Shown piece by piece: positions 50,452 to 60,700 of a DNA stretch of 64,000 nucleotides. The notes beneath the pieces were generated by a model, which was not told the origin of the DNA, did not search any database, and was given only the letters and a program-made list of their open reading frames with translations. Within the stretch, counting starts at the first letter, position 1, and every line of letters starts with the position of its first letter. Source of the stretch: Streptomyces sp. NBC_00190 (GTDB taxonomy: Bacteria > Actinomycetota > Actinomycetes > Streptomycetales > Streptomycetaceae); the NCBI RefSeq assembly GCF_036203305.1, contig NZ_CP108131.1, forward strand, positions 5,890,001 through 5,954,000. The letters are read 5' to 3'. The translations under genes were made by a program, and so were the position numbers.

Positions 50452-53400
50452 GTGAGCCCCATCCACAATGAGTCCGCCTTTGGGGCGGCGGTAGTCGCCG
50501 CCATGATCGAGCGTGGGTGGCGCGAGGCGCAGGCTGAGGACTATCAGGCCGACCTCGGGCTGGACACCAACGAGCTGTTTACCTTCATCGGGAAGTCCCA
50601 GCCCGATGAGTGGTACGAGCTGGTTTCCGTCTATGGCGGCGACCAGGATGAGGCCATGCGTGGGTTCGCGCGGCGGCTCGACAAGGCGATCAGTGACGAG
50701 GGCCTGCTCACCGTCCTCCGGAACGGGGTCAAGGACCGCGGCGTCCTGCTCCGCGTCGCCTACTTCAAGCCGAACCTTGTCGGTGACGACTCCGTCCTCG
50801 ACGGATACCGCGCCAACCGGCTGACCGTCGTTCGTGAGCTCCGCTACGCGACCAAGCAGGCCGACTGGGGGAATGCCCTCGACCTGACCCTGTTCCTCAA
50901 TGGGATCCCCGTCGCCACCGCCGAGTTGAAGAACCCGCTCACCGGGCAGGGCGTTGAGCACGCCAAGGAGCAGTACCGCACCGATCGCGACCCGACCGAG
51001 CTGATCTTCACCCGTCGGGTGATCGCGAACTTCGCCGTCGACCCGGACCTCGTCTTCATCGCGACCCAGCTCAAGGGGAAGAACACCCGCTTCCTCCCCT
51101 TCAACACCGGCTCCGAAGGCCCTGGCCAGCCCGGCGGTGCCGGCAACCCCGCCCCCACCGCCTTCGGCGCGTACTCCACCTCGTACCTCTGGGAGCAGGT
51201 CTGGGCGCGGGACAACTGGCTTGACCTGCTCCAGCGCTTCGTCCACCAGCAGAAGCACAAGACGCCTGGCGGCGGCACCACCCGTTCCACGATTTTCCCG
51301 CGCTATCACCAGTGGGACGTCGTGAAGAAGCTGACCGCGCACGCCGCCACCCACGGCGCCGGACAGAACTACCTGATCATGGCCTCCGCCGGGTCCGGCA
51401 AGTCGAACACCATCGGGTGGCTCGCCCACCGCCTCTCCGACCTGCACGCCGACACCGACCCGCGCACCCTGAGCACCGAGTCGCTGGCCGCGGGCCACAT
51501 CAAGCCCGGCGAGCCCGTCTTCGACAAGGTCATCGTCATCACGGACCGTCGGAACCTCGATGCGCAGCTCCGTGAGACCGTCGGCAGCTTCAGCCAGACC
51601 GATGGCCTGGTGGTGAAGGTCGACGAGAAGAACGGCGCCAAGAGCGAGCAGCTGGCCCGTGCCCTCTCCCGCGACACCGGCAAGATTGTCACCGTCACCC
51701 TGCACTCGTTCCCCGCGCTGCTCGACTACATCAAGCGCAACCCGACCGAGATCAAGGGCACCACCTTCGCGATCATCGTCGACGAGGCCCACTCCTCGCA
51801 GTCCGGCGACGCCGCCACGGCCGTACGTGCAGCCCTGCGCGACCTCGGCCTGGACTCCGACTCTGACGACGCCGGCGCGACCGCGGTCACGCTCACCGAC
51901 CAGCTCAAGAAGAAGGCGGAGGAGCGCTCACGGGCCGCGAACCTGTCCTACTTCGCATTCACCGCCACCCCGAAGTCGAAGACCCTCGAACTCTTCGGCA
52001 CACCCCAGCCGGTGGACGGGAAGACGACGTATCGCCCCTTCCACACGTACTCCATGCGCCAGGCCATCGAGGAAGGTTTCATCCTCGACCCCCTGCGCAA
52101 CTACGTCACGTACAACACGTACTGGAAGCTGGTCAACCAGAACCCTGACGAGCTGGAAGTCGACCCCTCGAAGGCGAACCCCCTGCTCGCCCGGTACGCG
52201 CTGACGCATGACTCGACCGTTTCCCAGCATGCCCAGGTGATCGTCGAACACTTCGTCACGCACAGCCGCGGCCGGCTCGGTGGACGTGCGAAGTCGATGG
52301 TCGTGACCGCCTCCCGTCAGTCCGCCGTGCAGATGGCGCGGGCCATCAAGAGCTATATCAAGGACCTGGAGTACGACACCAAGTACCCGGATCTCGGTGT
52401 GCTGGTCGCCTTCTCGGGGTCGCTCACCGTCGACGGTGAGGAGACCACCGAGCCGAAGGAGAACGGCGGGATTGCGGAGAGCGCTCTGCCGAAGGCGTTC
52501 GGGTACGTCCGGGCCGACGACAAGGCGGTCAAGGCCGGGGGCAAGGGCCAGCAGGAGTACAAGATCCTGGTGGTAGCCGAGAAGTACCAGACCGGTTTCG
52601 ACCAGCCTCTGTTGACGACGATGTATGTCAACAAGACGCTGACCGGCATCTCTGCTGTTCAGACCCTCTCCCGGCTGAACCGCACCGCCGACCGTAAGAC
52701 GCAGGCCGACCTTGCCGTCCTCGACTTCGTCAACGATGCCGAGGACATCAAGGAGTCCTTCCGCACGTACTTCGAGGAGGCGATGACACTCCCCTCCGAC
52801 CCCAACCTGCTCTACACGGCGCAGAGCCGGGTCATGTCCGCACCGATCATCTCGGAAGCGGAGATGGATGAGTTCGCCGCAGCCTTCTTTGCGGCGAAGG
52901 AGAACGCCGCCGGATCGCAGGCGAAGTGGGAGAAGCTGCACGCCGAGCTGTACCGCTTCCTGTCGCCGGCCGTGACGCGGTACGAGGCGCTGCGGGACAA
53001 CGACGGGGAAGAAGACGACGTCCAGACGGCGGAGGACTTCCGCGCCGACTTGAACGACTACGTGCGCAAGTACGGCTTCCTCGCCCAGATCGTGCCCTAC
53101 CGGGACGCCGACCTAGAGCGGTTGCACCTCTACGGCCGCTACTTGCTGACCCGGTTGCGGGGCCGGGCCGACGGTGGCGTGGACATCGGCGACGTGGACC
53201 TCAGTCACCTGCGCGTCGAGAAGACCGGCGAGCACGACGTCTCCCTCACGGCCGAAGGAGCGGCGATGATGCCGGGCTTCGGTGAGGGCGCGGGCGGTGC
53301 CAAGGAGGACGAGAAGTCACTCCTGTCGGAGCTGATCGACAAGTTCAACGCGAAGTTCGGTACGGAGTTCACCGAGGAAGACCTCGCCCGGCCCTTCAAC

Positions 53401-53637
53401 GAGGCAAGGGCTGATGATAAGGTCAAGGCCGCGGCCCTCGTCAACGATGAGGACAACTTCGGCAAGGTCTTCGACAAGGTCTTCGCCGACAAGATGGCCG
53501 ATCACATCGACACCATCGCCGGTATGGGCCGCCAGTACTTCGGCGCCGACCGGAACTTCAAGTCGAACCTGGACCGCAGTGCCCGCCGTGCTGCGTGGCG
53601 GATGATCCGCCGCGAGGCGGGCTACGACGAGGGCTGA
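50452..53637 (+). CDS. hsdR: Type I restriction endonuclease/translocase subunit HsdR
   Basis: This 1,061-residue motor-nuclease begins with the PD-(D/E)xK nuclease (ALDLTLFLNGIPVATAELKN, with Asp, Glu and Lys in place). The SF2 translocase follows: Walker A ASAGSGKSNTIGW, IIVDEAHSSQSG (DEAH box), FAFTATPKSKTLELFG (motif III) and the C-terminal RecA-like half with YQTGFDQPLLTTMYVNK and TLSRLNRT (motif VI). A helical C-terminal domain binds HsdM. It translocates unmodified DNA and cuts at a distance. The GTG start at 50452 follows the hsdS stop by 2 bp. All active-site motifs look intact, so the system is probably functional. Confidence 0.95.
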   Translation: MSPIHNESAFGAAVVAAMIERGWREAQAEDYQADLGLDTNELFTFIGKSQPDEWYELVSVYGGDQDEAMRGFARRLDKAISDEGLLTVLRNGVKDRGVLLRVAYFKPNLVGDDSVLDGYRANRLTVVRELRYATKQADWGNALDLTLFLNGIPVATAELKNPLTGQGVEHAKEQYRTDRDPTELIFTRRVIANFAVDPDLVFIATQLKGKNTRFLPFNTGSEGPGQPGGAGNPAPTAFGAYSTSYLWEQVWARDNWLDLLQRFVHQQKHKTPGGGTTRSTIFPRYHQWDVVKKLTAHAATHGAGQNYLIMASAGSGKSNTIGWLAHRLSDLHADTDPRTLSTESLAAGHIKPGEPVFDKVIVITDRRNLDAQLRETVGSFSQTDGLVVKVDEKNGAKSEQLARALSRDTGKIVTVTLHSFPALLDYIKRNPTEIKGTTFAIIVDEAHSSQSGDAATAVRAALRDLGLDSDSDDAGATAVTLTDQLKKKAEERSRAANLSYFAFTATPKSKTLELFGTPQPVDGKTTYRPFHTYSMRQAIEEGFILDPLRNYVTYNTYWKLVNQNPDELEVDPSKANPLLARYALTHDSTVSQHAQVIVEHFVTHSRGRLGGRAKSMVVTASRQSAVQMARAIKSYIKDLEYDTKYPDLGVLVAFSGSLTVDGEETTEPKENGGIAESALPKAFGYVRADDKAVKAGGKGQQEYKILVVAEKYQTGFDQPLLTTMYVNKTLTGISAVQTLSRLNRTADRKTQADLAVLDFVNDAEDIKESFRTYFEEAMTLPSDPNLLYTAQSRVMSAPIISEAEMDEFAAAFFAAKENAAGSQAKWEKLHAELYRFLSPAVTRYEALRDNDGEEDDVQTAEDFRADLNDYVRKYGFLAQIVPYRDADLERLHLYGRYLLTRLRGRADGGVDIGDVDLSHLRVEKTGEHDVSLTAEGAAMMPGFGEGAGGAKEDEKSLLSELIDKFNAKFGTEFTEEDLARPFNEARADDKVKAAALVNDEDNFGKVFDKVFADKMADHIDTIAGMGRQYFGADRNFKSNLDRSARRAAWRMIRREAGYDEG

Positions 53638-53686
53638 GCGTGGGGCGGCGGGTCCCGTCCGGCGGACGGGACCCGCTGACGCTCAG
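53634..53686. terminator. Bidirectional terminator after hsdR
   Basis: An inner perfect 13-bp stem (GCGGGTCCCGTCC / GGACGGGACCCGC, 53648-53676, loop GGC) lies within an outer CTGAGCG/CGCTCAG pair that overlaps the two convergent stop regions. Confidence 0.92.
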
Positions 53687-53898
53687 TACGCCTGCGGCTC
53701 GGCCGCCAGTCGGACGAACCCGGCCCAGGCCTCGCGTCCAACAGTCAGCACAGGTCCGTCGAGCCGCTTGGAGTCCCGGACGTGCATGGCTGCGAGTGTT
53801 GTGGCGACCTCCAGGCACTCGCCGCCTTCCGCCCCGCTGTAAGTGCTCTTACGCCAGGTGAGTTCCGATGCAGCCGTCGACGTCCGTGCCGTGTTCAT
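53683..53898 (-). CDS. DUF397 domain protein
   Basis: This 71-residue protein is a typical DUF397 member: LTWRKSTYSGAEGGECLEVA, then VRDSKRLDGPVLTVGREAWAGF. In Streptomyces these proteins are encoded next to DUF5753/XRE regulators (as in the whiJ family) and are thought to act as a partner or inhibitor of the regulator. Its ATG overlaps the end of the regulator gene by 4 bp, so the two are co-translated. Confidence 0.93.
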   Translation of the reverse strand: MNTARTSTAASELTWRKSTYSGAEGGECLEVATTLAAMHVRDSKRLDGPVLTVGREAWAGFVRLAAEPQAY

Positions 53899-54761
53899 AG
53901 CTCTCCCAGCAACTTCTCGATGAATTCAGTGGTCTCTCGCGGGGTGAGAGCCTGCGATCGGATGATTCCATAGCGTGCCGCGACAGAGCGCACTTCGTTG
54001 CGGTCGCTGAGCAGGATGCTGCGCCCCTGAACCTCCAGGTACGCGACCTGGTCCCCGCCCTTGTGCGTGATCAGGGTGAAGGGTCCGTCCACTCCTGCAT
54101 TGTCCTCACGATCGGTTGGCATCACCTGGATCTCGACATTGCGCTTGTGGCCGATCAACAGGATCCGTTCGAGTACCCCACGCATGACCGTCCTACCGCC
54201 GAACGGCCGCCGGAGAACCGCCTCCTCGATGACGAAGCTCATCAGCGGTGCAGGCCACCTGTTGAAGATGTCCTGCCGGGCGATGCGTGCTGTCACGCGT
54301 TGCTCGATGGTGTCTGTGTCCAGCAACGGGCGTCGCATCGCGAGGAGCGCTCGCGTGTACTCCTCGGTCTGCAGAAGCCCGGGTACAGCCTGCACCGCGT
54401 ACAGGAACAGCTCCAGAGCCTCTGACTCCAGCCGTGCAGCATCCCGGAAGAAAGCCGGATACTGCGCTCGCGCCACCTCCTCCTTCAGCGCCTTCAGCAA
54501 ACCTCCGGCGTCCAACACCTCGTCCGCCCGATCGATGACCTGCGGCGGGGTAATCCGGCGTCCCTGCTCGAATGACGCCACCGACTGCGCCGCGTACCCC
54601 ACCAGCTTCCCGAACTCCGTCCGGTCGAGCCCGGCCCGTAGCCGTAACAGCTTCAGCTGCCGCCCGAACGCGGTCACCACGCCGGCGTTCGGCTCGTCCT
54701 CCAGGCGTTGGTCCACCTGCTCCGGCTCCCGCTCGGCCCCGGCCCCGTCGTCGCTCTGCAT
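53895..54761 (-). CDS. XRE-family transcriptional regulator with DUF5753 domain (WhiJ-like)
   Basis: The 288-residue protein has an N-terminal XRE helix-turn-helix (~32-88: FGRQLKLLRLRAGLDRTEFG, then YAAQSVASFEQGRRITPPQV) and a DUF5753 sensor-like domain (~105-285: YPAFFRDAARLESEALELFL, VPGLLQTEEYTRALLA, ending TTEFIEKLLGEL). These regulators work with DUF397 proteins in development and antibiotic control in Streptomyces. It is divergent from an RsbW-like ATPase gene, forming the typical three-gene set. ATG 54761 is chosen; upstream in-frame codons overlap the operator region. Confidence 0.92.
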   Translation of the reverse strand: MQSDDGAGAEREPEQVDQRLEDEPNAGVVTAFGRQLKLLRLRAGLDRTEFGKLVGYAAQSVASFEQGRRITPPQVIDRADEVLDAGGLLKALKEEVARAQYPAFFRDAARLESEALELFLYAVQAVPGLLQTEEYTRALLAMRRPLLDTDTIEQRVTARIARQDIFNRWPAPLMSFVIEEAVLRRPFGGRTVMRGVLERILLIGHKRNVEIQVMPTDREDNAGVDGPFTLITHKGGDQVAYLEVQGRSILLSDRNEVRSVAARYGIIRSQALTPRETTEFIEKLLGEL

Positions 54762-54801
54762 CGGCCTCGCCTCTCCCACGCACGTACACCGCGCCGACCG
54801 C

Positions 54802-54820
54802 CGCGTACAAGCAGTACGCG
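54802..54820. promoter_or_regulatory. Inverted repeat between the XRE regulator and ATPase genes
   Basis: CGCGTAC-AAGCA-GTACGCG is a perfect 7-bp inverted repeat with a 5-bp centre in the 110-bp divergent intergenic region. It is a likely operator for the XRE/DUF397 pair. Confidence 0.5.
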
Positions 54821-54871
54821 ACTGCGCGTCACACCTGGTCACGCTACGCCACCGCGCAGCATCGTGGGGTC

Positions 54872-55360
54872 ATGACCAGTCACCTCGCAGGCACTGCCGG
54901 GCCCACCCAACTCGGCCACCCCACCCACCACTTCGAGATGCGGTTCAGCTCCACCCCGCGCGGCGCCCGCCTCTCCCGGCGGCTGTGCGGCGAGCGGCTC
55001 GACGCGTGGGGCATCCCCTACGGTACGGACGCACACGACACGCTCACGCTGCTCGTGGCCGAAATGAGCGCGAACGCCATCCGTCACGGGCGCGTACCCG
55101 GCCGAGATTTTCACGTACGGCTCACCACTCACGGCACGGCCGTACGCATCGAGGTCACCGACACGCGCGGCGAACGGTTCCCGGTGACCGCCACCGAGCC
55201 CCCGGGAGTTGACTGCACCGTAGGGCGTGGCCTGCTGCTGGTGGAGTGCCTCGCCGATGGCTGGGGCTGGTTCCCGCGGACCTGCGGCGGGCCCGGCAAG
55301 ACCGTGTGGGCGGTGTACACCGGGCCGCGGACCGAGAGGCAGGGCGCTTCTCGGCCATAG
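54872..55360 (+). CDS. RsbW-like ATP-binding protein (anti-sigma/HATPase)
   Basis: This 162-residue protein has an HATPase_c fold: LLVAEMSANAIRHGRVPGRD (N box), VRIEVTDTRGERFPV (G1) and VGRGLLLVECLADGWGW (G2). Streptomyces encodes dozens of such single-domain ATPases beside XRE/DUF397 pairs. Some are anti-sigma kinases. The lid segment is short, so partner identity is unknown. ATG at 54872 starts just past the operator and the gene is probably regulated by the divergent XRE protein. Confidence 0.9.
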   Translation: MTSHLAGTAGPTQLGHPTHHFEMRFSSTPRGARLSRRLCGERLDAWGIPYGTDAHDTLTLLVAEMSANAIRHGRVPGRDFHVRLTTHGTAVRIEVTDTRGERFPVTATEPPGVDCTVGRGLLLVECLADGWGWFPRTCGGPGKTVWAVYTGPRTERQGASRP

Positions 55361-55455
55361 CTGTCCGACTTGGCCGCCTTGCTGGCGGAAGATCGGCACG
55401 CCCGCGAGACTTGTTCCCGACATGTCGGGCCGGCCGACACCCCCGCGTGGACGTG

Positions 55456-57069
55456 ATGCCGGCGAACGGACACGACGGGGGCAAGGTGCCGCAGCAGGTG
55501 ATCGCCGGACGTTACGAACTCCTGGAGGAGCTCAACCACGGCGGCATGGGGGATGTATGGCGCGGCTACGACGCCGTGCTCGACCGGCCGGTCGCCGTGA
55601 AGCTGATTCGGCAGGAAGCTGTCGGCAAGTCACCCCAGCTCGCGGAGGAGTTCGCCAAGAGGTTCCGTCGTGAGGCGCGGATCACCGCGCGGATTCAGCA
55701 TCCGGGCGTGCCGCAGGTGTACGACGCGGTGCTCGACGAGACGCACGAGAAGCTGTTCCTCGTCATGGAACTGGTCGACGGGCTGCCGCTGTCCGCCTAC
55801 GTCCGCCCCGGCAGCCCCCTCCCTGTGCCCTGGGCGGCATCCGTCGCTGCGCAGGTGGCGACCGTCCTGTCGTACGCCCACGAGGTGCCGGCCATCCACC
55901 GAGACCTCAAGCCGAGCAACATCCTCGTCGCACGCGACGGGACGGTGAAGGTCCTCGACTTCGGCATCGCGGCCATTCTGCGCACGGACGTGACCAAGCT
56001 GACCGCGACCGGGACGCCCATCGGTACGTACCAGTACATGTCGCCGGAGCAGGTCCGCGGGGGCCGGATCACCCCGCAGACCGATCTGTACGCGCTCGGC
56101 TGTGTTCTGCACGAATTGCTCAGCGGGCGGCTGCTGTTCGACGCGCCCAGCGAGTACATGTTGATGTTCCAGCACGTCAATGCCGCGCCGACGCCCCTCC
56201 GGGCGCTGCGCGCGGACGTCCCGACCGCGCTGGAGGACCTGGTCCTGCACCTGCTGCGCAAGGCGCCGGAGGCGCGGCCTGCGGACATTCAGGAGGTGTA
56301 CGAGCGGCTGCGGCCCTTCCTGCCGCCGCCGGGGGCGGAACCCGCGCCTGGCGAGACGGGACCGGCCGGTGTGCCCGACCCGACGGGGCTCTTCCGCGAC
56401 CCGTACGCGCCCCGAGCGCGTGCCCAGGCCGGGCCGCGGGGATCCGCCTCGGGCGCACAGCCCCTGCTGCCCGCACATCCCGCCCCCGCCGCGCTCCGTG
56501 AGGAGATCAAGGAGGCGTACGCGCGTTCCGATGCCCTGATCGAGGAGGAGAGGTTCGCGCAGGCAGCCGAGGTGCTGAGCGAGATCATTGGGCCCGCCGC
56601 CCGCGCGCTGGGCTCGGAGAGCCGACAGGTGCTGGAGCTGCGCACCCAGCGCGCCGCCATCCGCCTGCTCGGCGGCGACTACCGGGCCGCGCTGCCCGAG
56701 TTCGACGAACTCGCCGACGCGTACGCCCGGATCAACGGCCCCACGAGCGAACCGGCCCGCGCCTGCCGGGCCCAGGCCGCGCGCTGCCGCGCCGAACTCG
56801 GGCAGGTCACCGAGGCGCTCGCCGCGCTTCAGGGCATCCTCGGCGTCGTACGGTCCGTCGACGGAGACGTCAGCGAGGAAGCCGTCGAACTGCGCCGTGA
56901 CATCGGAATGCTGCTGCTCGCGCAGGGGCGGGCGGCAGAGGCCCGCCAGATCCTCGACCCCCTTCACGAGGACCTGTGCGTGGTCTACGGGCCGGACGAC
57001 GAGATGACCGCCGAGATCGCCGAGGCGCTCGCGCTGATCCGCCTCGACCTCGACGGGACCGGCTCCTGA
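55456..57069 (+). CDS. Ser/Thr protein kinase with C-terminal TPR region
   Basis: This 537-residue protein has a Hanks-type kinase domain (~20-285): a glycine loop (ELNHGGMGDVW), Lys49 in VAVKL, HRDLKPSN from His148, DFG at 168-170, and the APE equivalent SPEQVRGG. All catalytic residues are present. A Pro-rich linker (~290-350) leads to a helical region with TPR-like repeats (~375-535: EEIKEAYARSDALIEEERFA; ALPEFDELADAYARINGP; EARQILDPLHEDLCVVYGPD). There is no membrane helix, so it is cytosolic, unlike PknB. The ATG at 55456 was chosen; in-frame GTGs lie just upstream. Kinases fused to TPR occur in Streptomyces conflict and signalling clusters. Confidence 0.9.
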   Translation: MPANGHDGGKVPQQVIAGRYELLEELNHGGMGDVWRGYDAVLDRPVAVKLIRQEAVGKSPQLAEEFAKRFRREARITARIQHPGVPQVYDAVLDETHEKLFLVMELVDGLPLSAYVRPGSPLPVPWAASVAAQVATVLSYAHEVPAIHRDLKPSNILVARDGTVKVLDFGIAAILRTDVTKLTATGTPIGTYQYMSPEQVRGGRITPQTDLYALGCVLHELLSGRLLFDAPSEYMLMFQHVNAAPTPLRALRADVPTALEDLVLHLLRKAPEARPADIQEVYERLRPFLPPPGAEPAPGETGPAGVPDPTGLFRDPYAPRARAQAGPRGSASGAQPLLPAHPAPAALREEIKEAYARSDALIEEERFAQAAEVLSEIIGPAARALGSESRQVLELRTQRAAIRLLGGDYRAALPEFDELADAYARINGPTSEPARACRAQAARCRAELGQVTEALAALQGILGVVRSVDGDVSEEAVELRRDIGMLLLAQGRAAEARQILDPLHEDLCVVYGPDDEMTAEIAEALALIRLDLDGTGS

Positions 57070-57158
57070 GACACGCGTCCCCGCCAGCCTTGCCGACACA
57101 CCGTGCCCCACGCGTGCAACAGAACACCTCTCGCACCTCAACGAGGAGAACTACCGCC

Positions 57159-57353
57159 ATGCCCCGCCTCGCCTTCGACATTGCCTTCTGTGCCCAGCTC
57201 GGCAAGCTGCAGGGCTCGGTGAAGCAAGGTGGCTCGACGCATGGGAGAGGTACGACCACGGACAATCCGGACCGCCGGAACCAGTGGCAACGGTATGAGC
57301 GTCCCTGCTATACCTGCGGAAAGGCTGGCCAGGGGGAAGGCGGGACGGCGTGA
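57159..57353 (+). CDS. 64-residue peptide, translationally coupled to the next gene
   Basis: The frame begins MPRLAFDIAFCAQLGK, is rich in Gly, Gln and Arg, and includes a CYTC pair near its end. GAGGAG lies 10 bp upstream of the ATG, and its stop overlaps the next start (GTGA), which supports translation. No family is recognised. It could be a regulatory leader peptide, a toxin or antitoxin partner, or a structural linker gene. Confidence 0.5.
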   Translation: MPRLAFDIAFCAQLGKLQGSVKQGGSTHGRGTTTDNPDRRNQWQRYERPCYTCGKAGQGEGGTA

Positions 57354-57694
57354 CACGGCCGTGGAAGATCGTGCTCATCGTGGTCGGTGTTGCCTGCATC
57401 GCGGCGACTCCAGTGGTGTGGTTGCTGAACGGCCCGGGGACCGGGGAGCTGGTCGGGGCGTCGTTGCAGGTCGGCACCGGGGCCGCAGCGCTGGTGTGGG
57501 CGTGGTTGCAGCCCCGCCAGGGGGACTCGGCCACGGATACCGGCCAGGCGAAGGCGTCCGGTAGTGGGTCGGCGCATACCGGCATCCGCAGGCCCGGTGG
57601 AGCGGGCACGGGATCGGCGCGGGTGGATCGGACTGGTGATGCGACGGCTGATGGGTCCGGCAGCAGTGCGGGTAGCGGGATCGACTACAGCTAG
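57350..57694 (+). CDS. Small two-helix membrane protein carrying two TG-A-A-GI motifs
   Basis: This 114-residue protein has two membrane helices (WKIVLIVVGVACIAATPVVW, ~5-24; LQVGTGAAALVWAWLQ, ~39-54) and a soluble tail. The tail has two copies of a motif shared with the two flanking large and small proteins: DTGQAKASGSGSAHTGI (63-79) and DRTGDATADGSGSSAGSGI (93-111). It starts at the GTG overlapping the 64-residue peptide gene and ends 17 bp before the NB-ARC gene start. It probably anchors partner proteins to the membrane by the shared motif; this is inference. Confidence 0.75.
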   Translation: MTRPWKIVLIVVGVACIAATPVVWLLNGPGTGELVGASLQVGTGAAALVWAWLQPRQGDSATDTGQAKASGSGSAHTGIRRPGGAGTGSARVDRTGDATADGSGSSAGSGIDYS

Positions 57695-57711
57695 TCGCGG
57701 GGAGCGGGTTG

Positions 57712-60700
57712 ATGGAGGACGAGAGCGGGTCCGCCGACGCACGGCCGGGCGCCGAGGTGCGGGACAGCGGCGACGCCCGCGCGACGGACGGCGGCACCGC
57801 GATCACCGGGGTCAGCGCGGCGACGGCGGCCGGCGCGCCCGGCTCCGTCTCGATCAGGGCGACGGGGGCGGCGTACGCCTCGCACGGTGGGGTGGCAATC
57901 ACTGGGTACGTGGCGGGCGACGTTCGTGTGACGCTGCCGTCCCTACAGTCCCGCTCGGTGCAGGAATCCGTCCTGCCCGGCGAACGGCGACCGCGCCTGT
58001 TCGGGCGCGAGGAGGAGGTCTCCGCCGGCCTCGACGTGCTGCGGCGCGCGGACGGCGGCGGCCGGGCGGCGGTTGTGGTGACCGGGGCTCCTGGCATCGG
58101 GAAGAGCGACGTCGCCCTGCGCATATCCCGGCTGGCTGCGGAGTGGTACCCGGACGGCCAGTTCCACATCAATCTCGCGCTGTCGACCGGCACCACGGAC
58201 CTCGTGTCGTCGATACTCCACGCGCTCTTTCCGCCCGACCCTCCCCTGCCGGACCGCCGTGACCAGCAGCTGGCGCTGCTACGGACGACGCTCGCCGACA
58301 AGCGCGTCCTGCTGCTCGTCGACGACACCGTCTCGGAGGAGGCGCTCCTTGAGATCCTCTCCGTCGACGGCCCGTTCGCGCTGGTGGGGACCAGCCGCGT
58401 CAAGCTCAGCGGGCTCAGCGGCCTGGTCCGCCTCATCGACCTCGGTCCACTGCCGACCGGGCCCAGCGAGGAACTCGTACGGTCGGTCGCCGGCCCCGGC
58501 CGACTGACCGGCGAGCAGACGGCCGCGCTGTCCGCGGCGTGCGCCGGTCACCCGCTCGCCCTGCACATCGCCGCGGCGCACCTGGCCCGCCGGCCCCGCG
58601 TGAACGCCGACCGCTACCTGTCCGAGATCACCAACCCCGACCGCAGCGTCAAGGCCCTCGTCGCCGGCCAGACCGCGCTGCAGCCTGTGTTCCAGCAGAG
58701 CTTCGACGCGCTCGAACGCGACCAGGCACAGGTCTTCTCCGCGCTCGGCGTCCTGCCGCACATGTCGTTCACCATCGATGTCGTCGCAGCGGGCATCGCA
58801 CAGCCTCCGCTGGACGAGGTCGACGACGACAACCTTACGGACACGGCAGCGCTCCTCGACTCGCTGGTCGAGCTCAGCCTCATCGAGCAGATCGACGACG
58901 ACCGATTCGTGATGCACGAAATTCAGCACCGCTTCGCCCGGCTGATGTCCGCGCCGTGGTCGGGGACGCAACGGGCCGATGTCGTTCGTCACGCCTGTCT
59001 CGTTACAGCCGTCCGCGTGCAGTCGTCGACCGATGCGATCGGTTTCCTGGACGAGGAGGCGACTCTCCCCGCCGAGAGCAGTACCGAAGCGCTGCGGTCG
59101 CTGGACGCGGACCGTCCCGGCGCGGTCGCTCTCGTCGAGACGGCCCGGCAGTACGAGGCCTGGGACCACCTAGTGCTTCTCGCCTTCGCGCTTACCGAGC
59201 ACCTGCGGGTTGCCAGCCACTGGAAGGAGCTGGACCGCGTTTACCAGTGCGTACAGGAGGCTGGGGAGCTGGCCGGACACGCCAACTGGACGGCCACCGC
59301 GCTGCACAACCGGGCTGTGGTTGCCGGGCACCTCGGCGAGAGCCAGGATGCTGTGGATCTGTACAACCGTTGCGCCGAAACGGCGCGCGCGGCCAACGAT
59401 GCCGAGCATCTGTTCATGGCGCAGCTCGGCCTGGGGACGCTGCTGATCAACCTGGGCAGGCCCCGCGATGCCATCGAGTACCTGCGAAGCGGACTGCACT
59501 ACTGGCGGACCGTCGGGCATCATCAGGCACTCGCACTCGCCCTGGCGAACCTGGGCCGGGCGTACCTGGCGGTCGGACAGACCCGCCGGGCCGAGAATTA
59601 CCTGCGCAACAGCCGGGACCTGAGCCGGAGCAGCGGCTTCGGCGAGATGCTCCCCACTCGGTCGATCGCCACCCTGCTGCGCAGCACGGGCCGAGTGGCG
59701 GAGGCGGCGGAGGAGTCCGTCCGGGACATCGAACGGGCACGTGTCATCGGCAGCCGGGAGTGGGAGGCGCAGGCGCTGATGGACCTCGCGGCGGTCCCGG
59801 CGAGCGCCCGGCCGGAGTCGGCACCGGCTGAGCCGCTCAAGGCCGCCCTGGCCATCCATCAGGAGACGGGTGACGTGCAGGGCCAGGTCCGGGCGTTGTT
59901 CCGGCTCGGTGAGGATGCCGCGCACCGCGCTGATCTCGACCGGGCTGCTACCTACCTCGCGCAGTGTGCCGAGCTCGCCATCGGAATCGGCGACAACCAG
60001 CATGCGGCGCGCTCCCTGACCTACCTCGCCTCGTACAGCGGCGGCATCGGGCACCATGACACGGCGGAGTCGCAGTTCAAGGTCGCGTCGGACATGGCCC
60101 AAGAGTCCGGCAGCCCAGTTCTTCAGGCAGAGGTCCTGCAGAAGCGGGCCCAGTTGCTGTGGCACCGGGGGAGGATTGGCGACGCAGTTCGCCTGCTGAC
60201 CGAAGCGGAGCAGTCTCTCGCCGCCACTGACGAGAGTCGGGCCCTCGCCCAGGTGCGGGCGGCCCTGGGCGAAGCCTTGGTCGTCGCGGGGCAGTGGCAG
60301 GACGGCGCCCGCATGCTGCGGTCCGTGGTCTCCGGCTTCAGCGACGCCGCCGCCTCCCCCGGTACCCGGGCCCGGGCGACGCGCGCCTTGGCCGTCCTCC
60401 ACTCGCGACGTGGCCTGCACACCGAAGCCCTGTCCGCGATCACGAGGGCACTCGACGACTGCGAGCGGCACGATGACGTCGACGGCGTCCTGCAATGCCG
60501 GATGGCACTGGGCAACATCCACGCTCGGGCCGAGCGGTGGGCCGAAGCAGCCGACCAGTACGAACAGATCCAGCGAGCCGCTGCCGAGCACAAAGATCTC
60601 CATGTCCTCCTCTCCGCCCGCGCGCAGGCGGCGACCTGCATGCTTCATACCGGCAACCGGGACGAAGCCGTCGCCCTGATGACCAAGAACATTCCGCTTG

